Source: Desulfofundulus salinus (GTDB lineage: Bacteria > Bacillota > Desulfotomaculia > Desulfotomaculales > Desulfovirgulaceae). From it: DNA of 64,000 nt. Each line of letters starts with the position of its first letter. The stretch's first letter is position 1. The position numbers and the translations under genes are program-made. The stretch lies in NCBI RefSeq assembly GCF_003627965.1, contig NZ_RBWE01000001.1, positions 2,393,804 through 2,457,803 on the forward strand, given 5' to 3'. Below the pieces are notes generated by a model. The model searched no databases, was not told the origin of the DNA, and worked only from the letters and a program-made list of their open reading frames with translations. This document shows, piece after piece, positions 44,164-51,936 of the stretch.

Positions 44164-45882
44164 GTGCCATTGATGAAAGGATTTATCCATGGAAAGTTCC
44201 CGGTTTTTTTACCGGTCCTTTGCCTGTTTGCCTTTTCTTTTATAGCCCCGGCGGCTGCCGGCGCCGGCACGGTTGTCCTGAAGCTGTCCTCCAACCAGGC
44301 AGTAGTTGACGGGGCGGTTTACCCCCTCCCAAAGGCACCGGCAATTAAGGACGGGGTCGCCCTGGTGCCTTTGCGCTTTCTGGTGGAAACGCTGGGCATG
44401 GAAGTACACTGGGACAGCCGGTCCCGGGAGATAACCATTAAAGGACAGGAGCGAAAGATACATCTCAAACCGGAAAGCAAAGAGGCAGTGGTTGAAGGCC
44501 AGATCCAGCAACTGCCCTGCGCGCCCACCATCAGCGGCGGCACTACCCTGGTACCCCTGCGTTTCGTGGCCGAAACCTTAAAATGCCAGGTTTTCTACGA
44601 TGCTCCCAGCCGGGAAATCAGAATTACCCTACCTCCGCCACCGCCCCCGCCAAACCGGCCCCCGGTGGCCCGTTTCGAGATCGAAAAGACCACCGTGGCC
44701 CAGGGGGAGACAGTCATTTACCGGGATGAAAGTTATGACCCCGATGGGGACGGGCTGGTGGAAGTGAAATGGACGGGCAGGCAGCGGGCCTTTTTCAAAC
44801 CGGGGGAATATACCGTTACCCTGCAGGTCAAGGACAGCCGCGGTGCGTGGAGCGAACCAGCCAGCAAAATCATTACCGTCACCGAAGAAGTGCTCATGGA
44901 CGAGGTAACCTATAACCTGCACCACCCCATCCCGGGGGAACCCCTGGATTTGTCAGCGGTTAAGGTGCTCGATCTGCCGGCCGTCGACCCGGCCACCGCT
45001 ATGAACAGGGATATGTTAATGGTCAGCAACAGCCCGGAGGTCATTACCGGGGAAGGGATCCTGTATGCCGATACCCTGCTGGGAACGGCCCGGCTTTATT
45101 ACCACCACATTAACGGGAACACCGTCAAACAGCACGTTTATCTCCTGGCCACCAACAACGGTTTTGACACAGCCACGGTAACCATCAGGGAAAAGGCCAC
45201 TGCCGGCCCCGGGGACCCCATGGCCGCAGGGCGGGTGGCCACCCACCGCTACCTGGCGGCCGGGGCGGAACAGTCCCGGACCATTTACCTGGCGCCGGGG
45301 GAAAGCAAAATTCTAAACGAGGGTCACAAGCCCATTGCGCCGGGGCTATGTGTGCACGGCATTTTTGATATACATACCGACCGGGAGGTACTCTTTTCCG
45401 TGGTGGCCACGGAAGGCCGGGATCCCATAACAGCATATCGTGATCTGGCCGTGCTTCCCCCGGATGGCAAGCACATCCGGGGCACCTTTCCCCTGGCCAA
45501 CCGGTTCCTGTCGGTACACCTTTACGAAAACAAGCCAGCCCGGCTGGTTATTGCCGATGGCGGGGGTGATTCCTTCCTTTACGGCAGGGATGGGGTCACC
45601 AACCTTCTGGGATATAATAAGGGCAACTACGGTGTGCTCTACGAAATAACCATTGAGTCGAAGCACCGCATGGGCGTGTTTTTCTCGCCCCGGGGCGGGC
45701 CCTTTGCCGGCGCGGCCACCTGGGACGGCCAGCCCTTCTACCTGCCCAACCGGGGCGTGCTGAACCCACCCGGCCAGGGGGCGCTGGTGGGCATCATCGA
45801 ACCCGGGCAGCAAAAAACCCTGCGCTTCATGCCTCCGGCGGCATCCTACCTGCCGATCAACCTGGTTTTTATACCTTTTTAG
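44164..45882 (+). CDS. Secreted protein with copper amine oxidase N-type and PKD-like domains
   Basis: About 572 residues. After a signal peptide (to about residue 30) come two Cu_amine_oxidN1-type repeats (GVALVPLRFLVETLG and TTLVPLRFVAETLK), a proline hinge (LPPPPPPPNRPP) and a PKD-like beta domain (YRDESYDPDGDG, VTLQVKDSRGAWSEPA), then about 300 residues of unrecognised beta-rich sequence. Such N-domains are common in Clostridia surface proteins and probably bind cell wall or copper-free partners. AAGGAGGT abuts ATG 44155, so GTG 44164 is the better start. It stands on the opposite strand within the obg-proB block. Confidence 0.8.
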   Translation: MPLMKGFIHGKFPVFLPVLCLFAFSFIAPAAAGAGTVVLKLSSNQAVVDGAVYPLPKAPAIKDGVALVPLRFLVETLGMEVHWDSRSREITIKGQERKIHLKPESKEAVVEGQIQQLPCAPTISGGTTLVPLRFVAETLKCQVFYDAPSREIRITLPPPPPPPNRPPVARFEIEKTTVAQGETVIYRDESYDPDGDGLVEVKWTGRQRAFFKPGEYTVTLQVKDSRGAWSEPASKIITVTEEVLMDEVTYNLHHPIPGEPLDLSAVKVLDLPAVDPATAMNRDMLMVSNSPEVITGEGILYADTLLGTARLYYHHINGNTVKQHVYLLATNNGFDTATVTIREKATAGPGDPMAAGRVATHRYLAAGAEQSRTIYLAPGESKILNEGHKPIAPGLCVHGIFDIHTDREVLFSVVATEGRDPITAYRDLAVLPPDGKHIRGTFPLANRFLSVHLYENKPARLVIADGGGDSFLYGRDGVTNLLGYNKGNYGVLYEITIESKHRMGVFFSPRGGPFAGAATWDGQPFYLPNRGVLNPPGQGALVGIIEPGQQKTLRFMPPAASYLPINLVFIPF

Positions 45883-45887
45883 GTTAA

Positions 45888-45931
45888 GAGTGAAAGGCCT
45901 TCCCCTTAAGTGGAGAAGGCCTTCTTTCACT
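45888..45931. terminator. Bidirectional terminator between the wall protein gene and obgE
   Basis: GTGAAAGGCCTTC and GAAGGCCTTCTTTCAC form a long stem at the point where the two genes converge. Confidence 0.85.
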
Positions 45932-47192
45932 CAATGTAAGTAAACTCAAATTTCCCGATGCGCACCGTGTCCCCCTCCCGGATGCCCGCTTCCCTTAAGG
46001 CATCTTCCAAACCCATCCGGGAAATGACCCGCTGCAGTCTTTCCACCGCCTCTTCGTTCTCCAGGTCGGTCATGGCCACGTGGCGCTCGATCTCCCGTCC
46101 TTCCACTACAAACACTCCATTCTGGCGGGATACGGTAAACCGGGGTTCCTCTACCCTGGTTACGCGCACCCTTTCCTCAACCACTGGCTCCGGGGCCGGG
46201 AGCCGGTCAAGCAATTCAGCCAGGCGATAAATCAGGGGAGTTGTGCCTTCCCCGTTCAAGGCACTGATGGGGAAAATTTCGTACCTGTCACCCAGGGCCT
46301 CACGCAAACGGTCCAGGTTCTCCGTGGCCCCGGGTAAATCCATTTTATTTGCGGCCACCACCATGGGGCGTATCGCCAGGGCCGGGTCATAGAGGGCCAG
46401 CTCCCGGTTGATGATTTCAAAATCCTTCAGAGGATCCCGTCCCTCACTCCCGGCAATATCCAGGACGTGCACCAAAAGGCGCGTCCGTTCCGTGTGGCGT
46501 AGAAACTGGTGGCCCAACCCGGCACCGGCGTGGGCCCCTTCAATGAGGCCGGGTATGTCGGCCATGACAAAACTGCGCCCCTCGTCCACCCGCACCACGC
46601 CCAAATTGGGCACCAGGGTGGTGAAGGGGTAGTCGGCAATTTTGGGGCGGGCGGCTGATACCCTGGCGATCAGGGTGGATTTGCCGGCGTTAGGAAAACC
46701 CACCAGTCCCACATCGGCCAGCAGCTTGAGTTCCAGTTCCAACCAGCGTTCCTCTCCCGGCTCGCCTTTTTCGGCCATGCGGGGAGCCCTGTTCACCGCA
46801 CTGGCAAAACGGGCATTCCCCCGTCCTCCCCGTCCTCCCCGGGCCACCACCACTTCCTGCCCGGGGTATACCAGGTCGGCAATCACTTCCCCGGTAGCGG
46901 CATCCCGCACCAGCGTACCCGGGGGGACCCTGAGGATCAGGTCCTCCCCCTGCCTGCCGTGCATGTTCTTACCCATGCCGTGCTGGCCCCGCCCGGCCTT
47001 GTAATGACGCTGGTAGCGGAAATCCACCAGGGTGCGCAGGCCCGGATCCACTTTCAGGATTACGTTCCCGCCCCGGCCGCCGTCACCCCCCGCCGGCCCG
47101 CCTTCGGGGACGTACTTTTCCCGGCGAAAGGCCACGCACCCGTTTCCGCCGTCTCCTCCCTTGACATAAATCTTTGCGGTATCAAAAAACAT
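45927..47192 (-). CDS. obgE: GTPase ObgE/CgtA
   Basis: 421 residues: glycine-rich Obg domain (KGGDGGNGCVAFRREKYVPE), GTPase domain with P-loop GFPNAGKST and DIPGLIEGAHAG, and a C-terminal OCT domain (ERHVAMTDLENEEAVERLQR). It acts in 50S assembly and, in sporulating Firmicutes, helps stress and sporulation signalling. It directly precedes proB in the conserved order, and follows spo0B. Confidence 0.97.
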   Translation of the reverse strand: MFFDTAKIYVKGGDGGNGCVAFRREKYVPEGGPAGGDGGRGGNVILKVDPGLRTLVDFRYQRHYKAGRGQHGMGKNMHGRQGEDLILRVPPGTLVRDAATGEVIADLVYPGQEVVVARGGRGGRGNARFASAVNRAPRMAEKGEPGEERWLELELKLLADVGLVGFPNAGKSTLIARVSAARPKIADYPFTTLVPNLGVVRVDEGRSFVMADIPGLIEGAHAGAGLGHQFLRHTERTRLLVHVLDIAGSEGRDPLKDFEIINRELALYDPALAIRPMVVAANKMDLPGATENLDRLREALGDRYEIFPISALNGEGTTPLIYRLAELLDRLPAPEPVVEERVRVTRVEEPRFTVSRQNGVFVVEGREIERHVAMTDLENEEAVERLQRVISRMGLEDALREAGIREGDTVRIGKFEFTYIE

Positions 47193-47233
47193 ACTCTTTC
47201 ACCTTTGCTTATTATGTACCCCATTAAAATGGT

Positions 47234-47806
47234 TCAGGACTCCCGGCGGGAAAAAACAAGTAAAATTTCAAAGGAACTTTCGCCGTCCTTCTGAACCTCA
47301 ACCACCTCCGCCCGACCATCATGACCGGCCAGAAGCCTGTTAACGGCGGATATTTTCTCCTTGAGCGGTTCGCAAGGGGTCACCGCCGGAAAAACCAAAC
47401 GGCAGGTGTAGCAGTCTTCCGACTCCCGCAGGGTAATCTCCAGGCGGCGGTTTGTAACCTCGGGCGATGACAGGCAAGACAAAGCCTGGAAAAAGGCCGT
47501 TTCCAGGGCGGTACCCACCTGTTCCCCGGAAACGGAGCAATCGGCCAGATTGCATTGAATGTCGTAATCTACTTCAACCTGTAAATTGGCGGCCCCGGCG
47601 AGGGCTGCCAGAAATGCCGCGGTGGCCTCGGGCATCTGCAAATGGATGATTTTAGCCAGGCGCTCCAGTTCCCGGGCCACTTCCAGGAGATATTCCCGCG
47701 CCTTTTCCCCCTTATTCATTTGAATAAACCCGGAGATTACCTGTAAGTGGTTGAGAAAGTCGTGCCTTTGCAGGCGGATAAACTCCAGCAGGGATTTTAA
47801 CTCCAT
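47234..47806 (-). CDS. spo0B: Spo0B-type sporulation phosphotransferase
   Basis: 190 residues. The dimerisation helix holds the phospho-accepting His15 in LQRHDFLNHLQVISGFIQM, followed by a degenerate histidine-kinase-like C-terminal domain that lacks ATP-binding boxes. In the sporulation phosphorelay it moves phosphate from Spo0F to Spo0A. ATG 47806 has GGAGGAAGG upstream. Position between rpmA and obgE is the classic one. Confidence 0.88.
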   Translation of the reverse strand: MELKSLLEFIRLQRHDFLNHLQVISGFIQMNKGEKAREYLLEVARELERLAKIIHLQMPEATAAFLAALAGAANLQVEVDYDIQCNLADCSVSGEQVGTALETAFFQALSCLSSPEVTNRRLEITLRESEDCYTCRLVFPAVTPCEPLKEKISAVNRLLAGHDGRAEVVEVQKDGESSFEILLVFSRRES

Positions 47807-47939
47807 GAAACCTTCCTCCAGCATTATACTCGACAGGTTAACTTTTTCTATTCTATTCAGAAAAAGGGAATCCCTGCCGGCAAAAAAAGTCTGGCGAGAA
47901 AAATCAAGGCCAGCCCAAAGCTGGCCCGTGTCAAATCTT

Positions 47940-48209
47940 CTAAGCTTGCAATGCCGCCACCGGGATCACGCTAACCTGCTTTTTATCGCGCCCTTTGCGG
48001 TGGAAGGAAACCACACCGTCTACCAGAGCAAACAGAGTATCGTCGCCGCCTTTACCTACATTACGCCCCGGGTGAATGCGGGTTCCCCGCTGCCGTACCA
48101 GAATGCTTCCGGCGGTGACAAACTGACCGTCCTGACGCTTTACGCCGAGAAACTTGGGATTGGAATCCCGGCCGTTACGTGAACTACCAACACCTTTTTT
48201 ATGCGCCAT
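47940..48209 (-). CDS. rpmA: 50S ribosomal protein L27
   Basis: [17 protein letters not shown] opens the 89-residue protein, with [21 protein letters not shown] following. ATG 48209 lies behind AGGAGGTGA; GTG 48218 is inside that site. Many Firmicutes L27 proteins carry an N-terminal extension removed by the protease Prp, encoded between rplU and rpmA. Here there is neither extension nor prp gene. Confidence 0.98.
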   Translation of the reverse strand: MAHKKGVGSSRNGRDSNPKFLGVKRQDGQFVTAGSILVRQRGTRIHPGRNVGKGGDDTLFALVDGVVSFHRKGRDKKQVSVIPVAALQA

Positions 48210-48253
48210 AATTCTCACCTCCTGCTAAAGCCGGCCCCAAAAGCAGGGCTTCT

Positions 48254-48565
48254 TTAGGCTTCGATTTTTTCAACGATAACCTCGGTAAAAGGTTGCCTGT
48301 GCCCTTTTTTACGGCGGTAGTTTTTCTTGGGCTTATACTTAAAGACGATAATCTTGGGACCCCGGCCGTGGCGCACGGCTTTTAAGATTACCCTGGCTCC
48401 TTCCACCACCGGGCTGCCCACGCGGAGCTCCCCGTCCTTTTCCACGGCCAGCACCTGGTCGATTTCCACCACTTCGCCGGGTTCCACCGCCAGCTTTTCC
48501 ACCAGCAGGGTGTCCCCCTCACAAACCCGGTACTGCTTGCCACCTGTGGCAATTATGGCGTACAA
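48254..48565 (-). CDS. rplU: 50S ribosomal protein L21
   Basis: 103 residues, [17 protein letters not shown] at the start and [19 protein letters not shown] at the end. First gene of the rplU-rpmA-spo0B-obgE-proBA set; 44 bases to rpmA. A promoter lies at 48678-48705. The 110-base leader contains a small AGGGC/GCCCT hairpin that could be regulatory, but I could not match an L21 leader. Confidence 0.97.
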   Translation of the reverse strand: MYAIIATGGKQYRVCEGDTLLVEKLAVEPGEVVEIDQVLAVEKDGELRVGSPVVEGARVILKAVRHGRGPKIIVFKYKPKKNYRRKKGHRQPFTEVIVEKIEA

Positions 48566-48677
48566 AGATAAAACCTCCCCTTTTTCAGGTCTCGCCGAAA
48601 GCAGGTAGGGCTTTTTGCCCTTTTATAAAACCCCTTTCGTGCGGTTGCGGCAGCGCGAAAACTGCCTACGGTATAAC

Positions 48678-48705
48678 ATTTTAACACAACCGGTAGTTTT
48701 GTCAA
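48678..48705 (-). promoter_or_regulatory. Promoter of rplU
   Basis: TTGACA (48700-48705) and TAAAAT (48678-48683) on the minus strand, 16-base spacer, about 110 bases before the rplU start. Confidence 0.75.
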
Positions 48706-48760
48706 GCAAATGACGGCAACAGGTCCGTGTCAAGATTCAGCAGGTATCTCCTCAGAAAAT

Positions 48761-49172
48761 AGTACTTGCCTGCCGGTAAATGTTCAGTCAACCCGCTTAA
48801 GGGCACGGCATTATCCCGCTCACTCATATGCTCCGCGCCGACAGCACCACGGCTCGCTTCGGGCCGGCTCTGGCTCTCTGCGGATTGCCATCGATACTGT
48901 TTTTATGCTGTTTCACTTTTTCTACCCGATGTGGTTCTTCTACATTTCTCTCGCCTGGTTTCGTTGGCGTCCTCGAGAGCCGAGCCGACAACCTCGCTTC
49001 ACCGGGTGCTGTTACCGGCGCTCCGCAAAATCGTTCGCTCTGGACAACGCCGTGCCTTTGTAGTTAACAGAGCGGTTCTACTGAACATTTACGCCTGCCG
49101 CTTGCACGCGCTCTCCGGTGAGCCTCGCTTCGTGCAAAACCGCGGCCATTTTCATCTTCTGTTGGTGGCTTC
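48761..49172. repeat. Second repeat family (R2), interrupted by MITE copy C
   Basis: The outer parts, AGTACTTGCCTGCCG at 48761-48775 and 49101-49172 (starting CTTGCACGCGCTC, ending GTTGGTGGC), match the uninterrupted copy at 62294-62472. The MITE inserted between them at GCCTGCCG. Confidence 0.85.
48776..49092 (-). mobile_element. Foldback MITE copy C (317 bp), IS66-like ends
   Basis: Ends are GTAAATGTTCAG and CTGAACATTTAC, flanked by the 8-base direct repeats GCCTGCCG (48768-48775 and 49093-49100). The interior is the reverse complement of the same arms seen in copy A. No transposase is encoded. GTAA-terminal repeats and 8-base target duplications are features of the IS66 family, so it is probably a MITE mobilised by an IS66-type enzyme elsewhere. 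Confidence 0.9.
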
Positions 49173-49204
49173 GCCGGGAAATAAAAATGGGGCCAGGCCG
49201 GGAA

Positions 49205-50893
49205 TTACTTCACCAACCTGGCCCGGGCGTAGGTGCGGTAAACTTTGCTTACCTCTACGGGCACCGTTTCGCCCACCAGGGAACCGGCCCCTTCAATGTC
49301 CAGGATAAAGCCGTCAATGCGGGCAATCCCGTCATTGGTGTTGGAGATATGGGGTTCTTCCACCTTCACCTCCAGCACCTGGCCGGGCTTGACCGGCAAA
49401 GTGTGGGCAATAACTTCCTCTTTATTGTAGAGCGGCCGGATGCTTACCGATTCTATATGCTGCCCCTGGGAACCGCGGATGTAAAGGTTTTTGCCCGTTT
49501 TCTGCTCCAGCTCCCGCAAGTTAACGCCCCCGCTACCAATTAGCCGGCCAGCCACCAGGGGGTGGGCCTCCACCAAAATGGTGTCGGCGCTGGTACGCCG
49601 GGCCAGTTCAATGATGCGGTTCTTGAAATGAATGCCCACCGTTTCCTCCGAGAGCACCTTACCCCGCCCCTCACAATAAGGGCAGGGGCGCTGCAATACC
49701 TCAGACAGGCTGGGACGGACCTTCTTTCTGGTCATTTCCACCAGCCCCAGCTGGGTGATGCCCAGGATATTGGTCCTGGTTTTGTCCTTTTTGATTTCTT
49801 CTTCCAGGACTTTTAAAACCTGGCGCCGGTGCCCTTCCTGCTGCATGTCAATGAAGTCGATAATGATGATCCCGCCTATATTGCGCAGACGCAGCTGGCG
49901 GGCTATTTCCACTGCCGCATCCAGGTTGGTTTTCAGCACCGTGTCCTCCAGGTTGGTGCTGCCCACATACTTGCCAGTATTAACATCTATCACGGTGAGG
50001 GCCTCGGCCTGATCGATCACCAGGTAACCGCCGCACTTGAGCCAGACTTTACGTTTAAGCGCCCGTTCAATTTCCTGTTCAATGCCGTAATCCTGGAAGA
50101 TATTTTCCCTTTCTTCTAAAAACACCTTGTATTTCAGCTTCGGCGAAGTGATGTCTAAAAGCTCCATAATTTTTTCATACTCGGAGCGGGAATCCACCGT
50201 CAGGCGGTCCACATCTTCAGTAAAAACGTCCCGCAGGATGCGCTGGATCAGTTCCAGATCCCGGTGGATCAGATTGGGCACCGGTCCCTGGCCGGCCCGG
50301 TGAAGGATCTTGCGCCAGAGCCTGGTAAGCATATGCACATCCTGGGCAAAGTCTTCCTCTTCAACCCCCTCAGCCACCGTGCGCACGATTAAACCCATGC
50401 CTTCAGGTTTCAAGCTGGCGGCCAGCTCTTTTAACCTTTCCCGTTCCCGCTCCTGTTCAATGCGCCGGGAAATGCCGATGTAATCCATGGTGGGCATTAA
50501 AACCACATAACGCCCGGGCAGGGTAACGTGGGTGGTCACCCGCGGCCCCTTTGTGCCAACTGGTTCTTTGACAATCTGGACAATCACATCCTGGCCCTTT
50601 TTTAATATATCGGTAATGCTGGACCCCAGTCCGTGATGATGAAAACCGTTGCCCGCACGGGGCGGCAGGGCGTCCTCCACATATAAAAAGGCGTTCTTGT
50701 CTAAACCGATGTCTACAAAGGCCGCCTGCATGCCGGGTAGAACATTTTCCACCCGGCCGCGGAAAATATTGCCCACCAGGCGCTGCTGGAAAGAACGTTC
50801 AATATACATTTCCACCAGCACCCGGTCTTCCAGCACCGCTACCCGGGTTTCCTCTTCTCCCGCATTAATCACAATTTCCTTAAACAAAACCAA
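49205..50893 (-). CDS. rng: Ribonuclease G/E family endoribonuclease
   Basis: 562 residues: N-terminal S1 domain (GNIFRGRVENVLPGMQAAFVDIG), RNase H-like part, the catalytic Mg site VIDVNTGKYVGS and IDFIDM, and the zinc link CPYCEG. Length corresponds to RNase G rather than the long-tailed RNase E. It cleaves single-stranded AU-rich RNA and trims rRNA. 15 bases separate it from the DUF2344 gene upstream, suggesting co-transcription. Confidence 0.95.
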   Translation of the reverse strand: MVLFKEIVINAGEEETRVAVLEDRVLVEMYIERSFQQRLVGNIFRGRVENVLPGMQAAFVDIGLDKNAFLYVEDALPPRAGNGFHHHGLGSSITDILKKGQDVIVQIVKEPVGTKGPRVTTHVTLPGRYVVLMPTMDYIGISRRIEQERERERLKELAASLKPEGMGLIVRTVAEGVEEEDFAQDVHMLTRLWRKILHRAGQGPVPNLIHRDLELIQRILRDVFTEDVDRLTVDSRSEYEKIMELLDITSPKLKYKVFLEERENIFQDYGIEQEIERALKRKVWLKCGGYLVIDQAEALTVIDVNTGKYVGSTNLEDTVLKTNLDAAVEIARQLRLRNIGGIIIIDFIDMQQEGHRRQVLKVLEEEIKKDKTRTNILGITQLGLVEMTRKKVRPSLSEVLQRPCPYCEGRGKVLSEETVGIHFKNRIIELARRTSADTILVEAHPLVAGRLIGSGGVNLRELEQKTGKNLYIRGSQGQHIESVSIRPLYNKEEVIAHTLPVKPGQVLEVKVEEPHISNTNDGIARIDGFILDIEGAGSLVGETVPVEVSKVYRTYARARLVK

Positions 50894-50908
50894 AACCTTC
50901 TTTCAAAT

Positions 50909-51598
50909 TTAACCTCCATAGAATTTTTCTGGTTCCGCCGGGTATAGGCCCGTCCGGATCACATCGGGCTGCTCATCTTTAACCGGAAGCCCGAACCGCT
51001 CCGCCAGCACCAGCACCACTTCTTCCGGGCGCACGGTTCCACGGTTACCCACGGCAAGGCTCATCTCCAGCCTGATGCGGCCATCTTCCAGCCGGCCGGA
51101 CAGGGCATAAATGCCCGGGCGGATATCCAGGACCTTTTCCCTGTTCTCCCCGGCCCGGCGGGTAATGATGACTTCCGGGGTCTCAAGCAGCCCGTCAATG
51201 CTCCTTTGCAGGTCTTCCTGCGTAATTTCCCGCGCCAGGGATACGTCCACCCGGTAGGTGGCTTTTTCAAGGGTGGCCATCAGTGCCGGCGCGTCACCGG
51301 GAATGCGCCATACCCGGGTCATCTTAAGTCCCCGGGGAAGCTGATCGCTCAGGCGCTTAAGCATTTCATCCACCGGGAGCGCGGCCACCAGCTCCAGGTC
51401 TAAATACTCCTTTTCCCCCTTTACCCCCACTGGTAAAGGCGCCCCCAGGCTGAAACGGGGGTGGGGGTTAAACCCCTGGGAGAAGGCCAGGGGCAGCCCG
51501 GCCCGGCGCATGGCCCGCTCGAGGGTGCGCACCAGGTCCAGGTGGGAGATGAAACGGGCCGGGCCTTCTTTGCGAAACTCAATCCGGTAACGGGGCAA
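50909..51598 (-). CDS. TIGR03936/DUF2344 radical-SAM-associated protein
   Basis: The 229-residue protein (RYRIEFRKEGPARFISHLDL, LAFSQGFNPHPRFSLGAPLP) belongs to the DUF2344 family that always accompanies, or is fused to, the B12-binding radical SAM protein encoded next. Function unknown, but the pair is thought to modify RNA or a ribosomal component since it travels with rng, rplU and rpmA. The MITE copy B separates it from its partner here. Confidence 0.88.
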   Translation of the reverse strand: MPRYRIEFRKEGPARFISHLDLVRTLERAMRRAGLPLAFSQGFNPHPRFSLGAPLPVGVKGEKEYLDLELVAALPVDEMLKRLSDQLPRGLKMTRVWRIPGDAPALMATLEKATYRVDVSLAREITQEDLQRSIDGLLETPEVIITRRAGENREKVLDIRPGIYALSGRLEDGRIRLEMSLAVGNRGTVRPEEVVLVLAERFGLPVKDEQPDVIRTGLYPAEPEKFYGG

Positions 51599-51629
51599 AA
51601 TGGATACCTCCTGTATTATATTACGCGCG

Positions 51630-51936
51630 GTAAATATTCAGTAAAACCGTTATGAGGAGGATGCGGCGCTGTCCGGAGCGAACGACTTGCGAAGCGCCGG
51701 TAACAGCACCCGGTGAAGCGAGGCTGCCGGCTCGGCTCTCGAGGACGCATGATAAGCTACCCGGAAGAAAACCATTTAAGACATATTGTTTCAAGAGGTA
51801 ACAACGAAGAATGATTAGTGGCGGGCAATCCGCAGAGAGCCAGAGCCGGCCCGAAGCGAACCGCGGTGCTGTCGGCGCGGAGCACTGGAGTGAGCGGGGA
51901 CAGCGCCGCATCCAACCGGGTTTACTGAATATTTAC
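51630..51936 (+). mobile_element. Foldback MITE copy B (307 bp), IS66-like ends
   Basis: Left end GTAAATATTCAGTAAAACC and right end GGTTTACTGAATATTTAC; 8-base direct repeats TACGCGCG at 51622-51629 and 51937-51944. The inner arms match copy A (GCGCCGGTAACAGCACC, GAGAGCCAGAGCCGGCC). Its right end encodes the last residues and stop codon of the neighbouring minus-strand gene. Confidence 0.92.

Noticed and set aside
48566-48677. L21 autoregulatory leader
   Set aside because: Only a small AGGGC hairpin is seen; no convincing match to a known ribosomal-protein leader.
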